Of a stretch of 64,000 nucleotides of DNA, positions 63,264 to 64,000 are shown piece after piece. A model generated the notes under the pieces. It did not search any database. It was not told where the DNA came from and saw nothing but the letters and a program-made list of their open reading frames with translations. The stretch spans positions 1 to 64,000 of the forward strand of contig JAURML010000130.1 in the NCBI GenBank assembly GCA_030830695.1, read 5' to 3'. Origin of the DNA: Caenibius sp. GTDB lineage: Bacteria; Pseudomonadota; Alphaproteobacteria; Sphingomonadales; Sphingomonadaceae. Each line of letters starts with the position of its first letter. Within the stretch, counting starts at the first letter, position 1. The translations under genes and the position numbers were made by a program.

Positions 63264-63661
63264 GCAATTCGCGCCTCGATCACCACGAAGGCTTGCGCCC
63301 ATGGGTGATCGTCCGTGAGCGTGAGATGAATGAAGGCTTCGTGTCCGTCAGGCGTGAGCAGGGCGAGGCGCTGCGCGGCGCCACCCGTCAGCGCCAGCGT
63401 GGGCGCGCCCGAGGGTGCGTTGACGACGCCGATATCCTTCATGAACACACCGTGCCTGAATCCCGTTCCGACCGCCTTGGAAAAAGCCTCCTTGGCGGCG
63501 AAGCGTTTCGCATAGGTTCCGGCGCGCGTATGGGGGCGCCGCGCCGCCTTTGCCCGTTCCAGTTCGGTGAAGACGCGCAGTTCGAAACGCTCCCCGAACC
63601 GGTCCAGCGATGCCTGGATGCGTTCGATGTTGCACAGGTCCGATCCCATGCCGATAATCAT
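63260..63661 (-). CDS. acpS: Holo-ACP synthase
   Basis: Transfers phosphopantetheine to acyl carrier protein. The 133-residue protein starts [15 protein letters not shown] and has [16 protein letters not shown], the Mg-binding KEAxxKA motif. Its ATG overlaps the pdxJ stop and its stop overlaps lepB, so all three genes are translationally coupled. Confidence 0.96.
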   Translation of the reverse strand: MIIGMGSDLCNIERIQASLDRFGERFELRVFTELERAKAARRPHTRAGTYAKRFAAKEAFSKAVGTGFRHGVFMKDIGVVNAPSGAPTLALTGGAAQRLALLTPDGHEAFIHLTLTDDHPWAQAFVVIEARIA

Positions 63662-64000
63662 CGCGCGTGATCCATCAATGAGCGCATCCGCCTGACCGAT
63701 TCTTCCAGCCCCACGAAAACCGCTTCGCCGACCAGATAATGGCCGATGTTGAGTTCGGCCAGTTGCGGGATCGCTGCGATCGGCTGAACATTCTCATACG
63801 TCAGCCCGTGCCCGGCGTGCGGTTCGATCCCGTTTCTGGCGGCCAGCGCGGCCATATCGGCGATGCGTTTCAGTTCGGCTGCGCGCTGTGCGCCATCGGC
63901 ATGCGCATATTCGCCGGTGTGAAATTCCACCACGGGCGCCCCCAGTTGCATGGCCGCTTCCACCTGACGGGGGTCGGGGGCGATAAACAGGCTGACACGG
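63658..64000 (-). CDS. pdxJ: Pyridoxine 5'-phosphate synthase, 5' part cut by window end
   Basis: PdxJ forms pyridoxine 5'-phosphate from 1-deoxyxylulose 5-phosphate and 3-amino-1-hydroxyacetone phosphate. Only the C-terminal ~114 residues are inside the window. The frame stays open to the last base ([20 protein letters not shown]), then [29 protein letters not shown] and [21 protein letters not shown] with the conserved His residues. SerC upstream in the window supplies a precursor of the same pathway. Confidence 0.95.
   Translation of the reverse strand, partial: RVSLFIAPDPRQVEAAMQLGAPVVEFHTGEYAHADGAQRAAELKRIADMAALAARNGIEPHAGHGLTYENVQPIAAIPQLAELNIGHYLVGEAVFVGLEESVRRMRSLMDHAR

Overview
The window looks like a piece of a Sphingomonadales (Alphaproteobacteria) chromosome, probably Novosphingobium-like. 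The evidence is high GC coding sequence, class I lysyl-tRNA synthetase, the rpmF-plsX-fabH-ihfA-merR run, a serC-serA-hisZ-purA run, a TonB receptor with a DIVVTG-type TonB box, and three copies of a hairpin pair whose reverse reading begins with a MLNLLQHPS-like peptide. No phage, insertion sequence, integrase or CRISPR array was seen. Genus assignment is inference.

Layout. 1-4.6 kb: a MarR-like regulator with two winged helices, a GloC-type metallohydrolase, then rpmF, plsX, fabH, ihfA and a MerR regulator. 4.6-16 kb: sixA, a DinG-like helicase, lysK, a DUF1003 membrane protein, a prolyl-4-hydroxylase-like oxygenase, cytochrome b561, an Arg-rich repeat protein with an RcnB-like end, a ClC transporter and a DEAD-box helicase. 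16.1-30.9 kb: an accessory catabolic island. It holds a retro-aldolase-like module (thiolase-fold protein, DUF35 protein, two MaoC proteins), a TetR regulator, an acyl-CoA ligase, an LLM flavin monooxygenase, a Zn alcohol dehydrogenase, a CYP101-like P450, a carboxymuconolactone decarboxylase-like protein, three NTF2-fold proteins, two enoyl-CoA hydratases, a DUF2889 protein and ribB. Its two divergent promoter regions share an 18-bp palindrome, GTCAAC-N6-GTTGAC. 30.9-39.2 kb: a UbiH-type hydroxylase, DsbD, a lipoprotein, uvrB, two DUF3617 lipoproteins and a hydrolase. 39.2-43.3 kb: the four-gene Anbu peptidase cluster (ATP-grasp, alpha-E, transglutaminase, Anbu). 43.4-51 kb: a LuxR-type regulator, an extensin-like lipoprotein, serC with a candidate serC RNA leader, serA, hisZ, purA and an L,D-transpeptidase. 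51-54.3 kb: a winged-helix regulator behind a LexA-box-like repeat, a His-rich TonB receptor behind a Zur-like palindrome, and tRNA-Val. 54.3-58.6 kb: a TlpA-like lipoprotein divergent from argH, a small lipoprotein, lysA and a short CysG-like protein. 58.7-60.8 kb: a 52-codon gene followed by three unrecognised genes including a cupin. 60.8-64 kb, reverse strand: pdxJ (cut by the window end), acpS, lepB, a DUF3089 hydrolase and ruvX.

How it fits together. Most of the window is housekeeping (lipid initiation, serine, histidine, arginine, lysine, purine, siroheme, secretion, repair). Two parts look novel or under-described. The first is the 16-31 kb island: its gene content matches a camphor-like route (hydroxylation, alcohol oxidation, flavin-dependent ring oxygenation, CoA activation, beta-oxidation) joined to a sterol-side-chain-like hydratase/retro-aldolase module. 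The second is the small-peptide locus at 58.7-60.8 kb, which has the layout of a peptide-modification operon but no recognised maturase. Both readings are inference from family membership and gene order.
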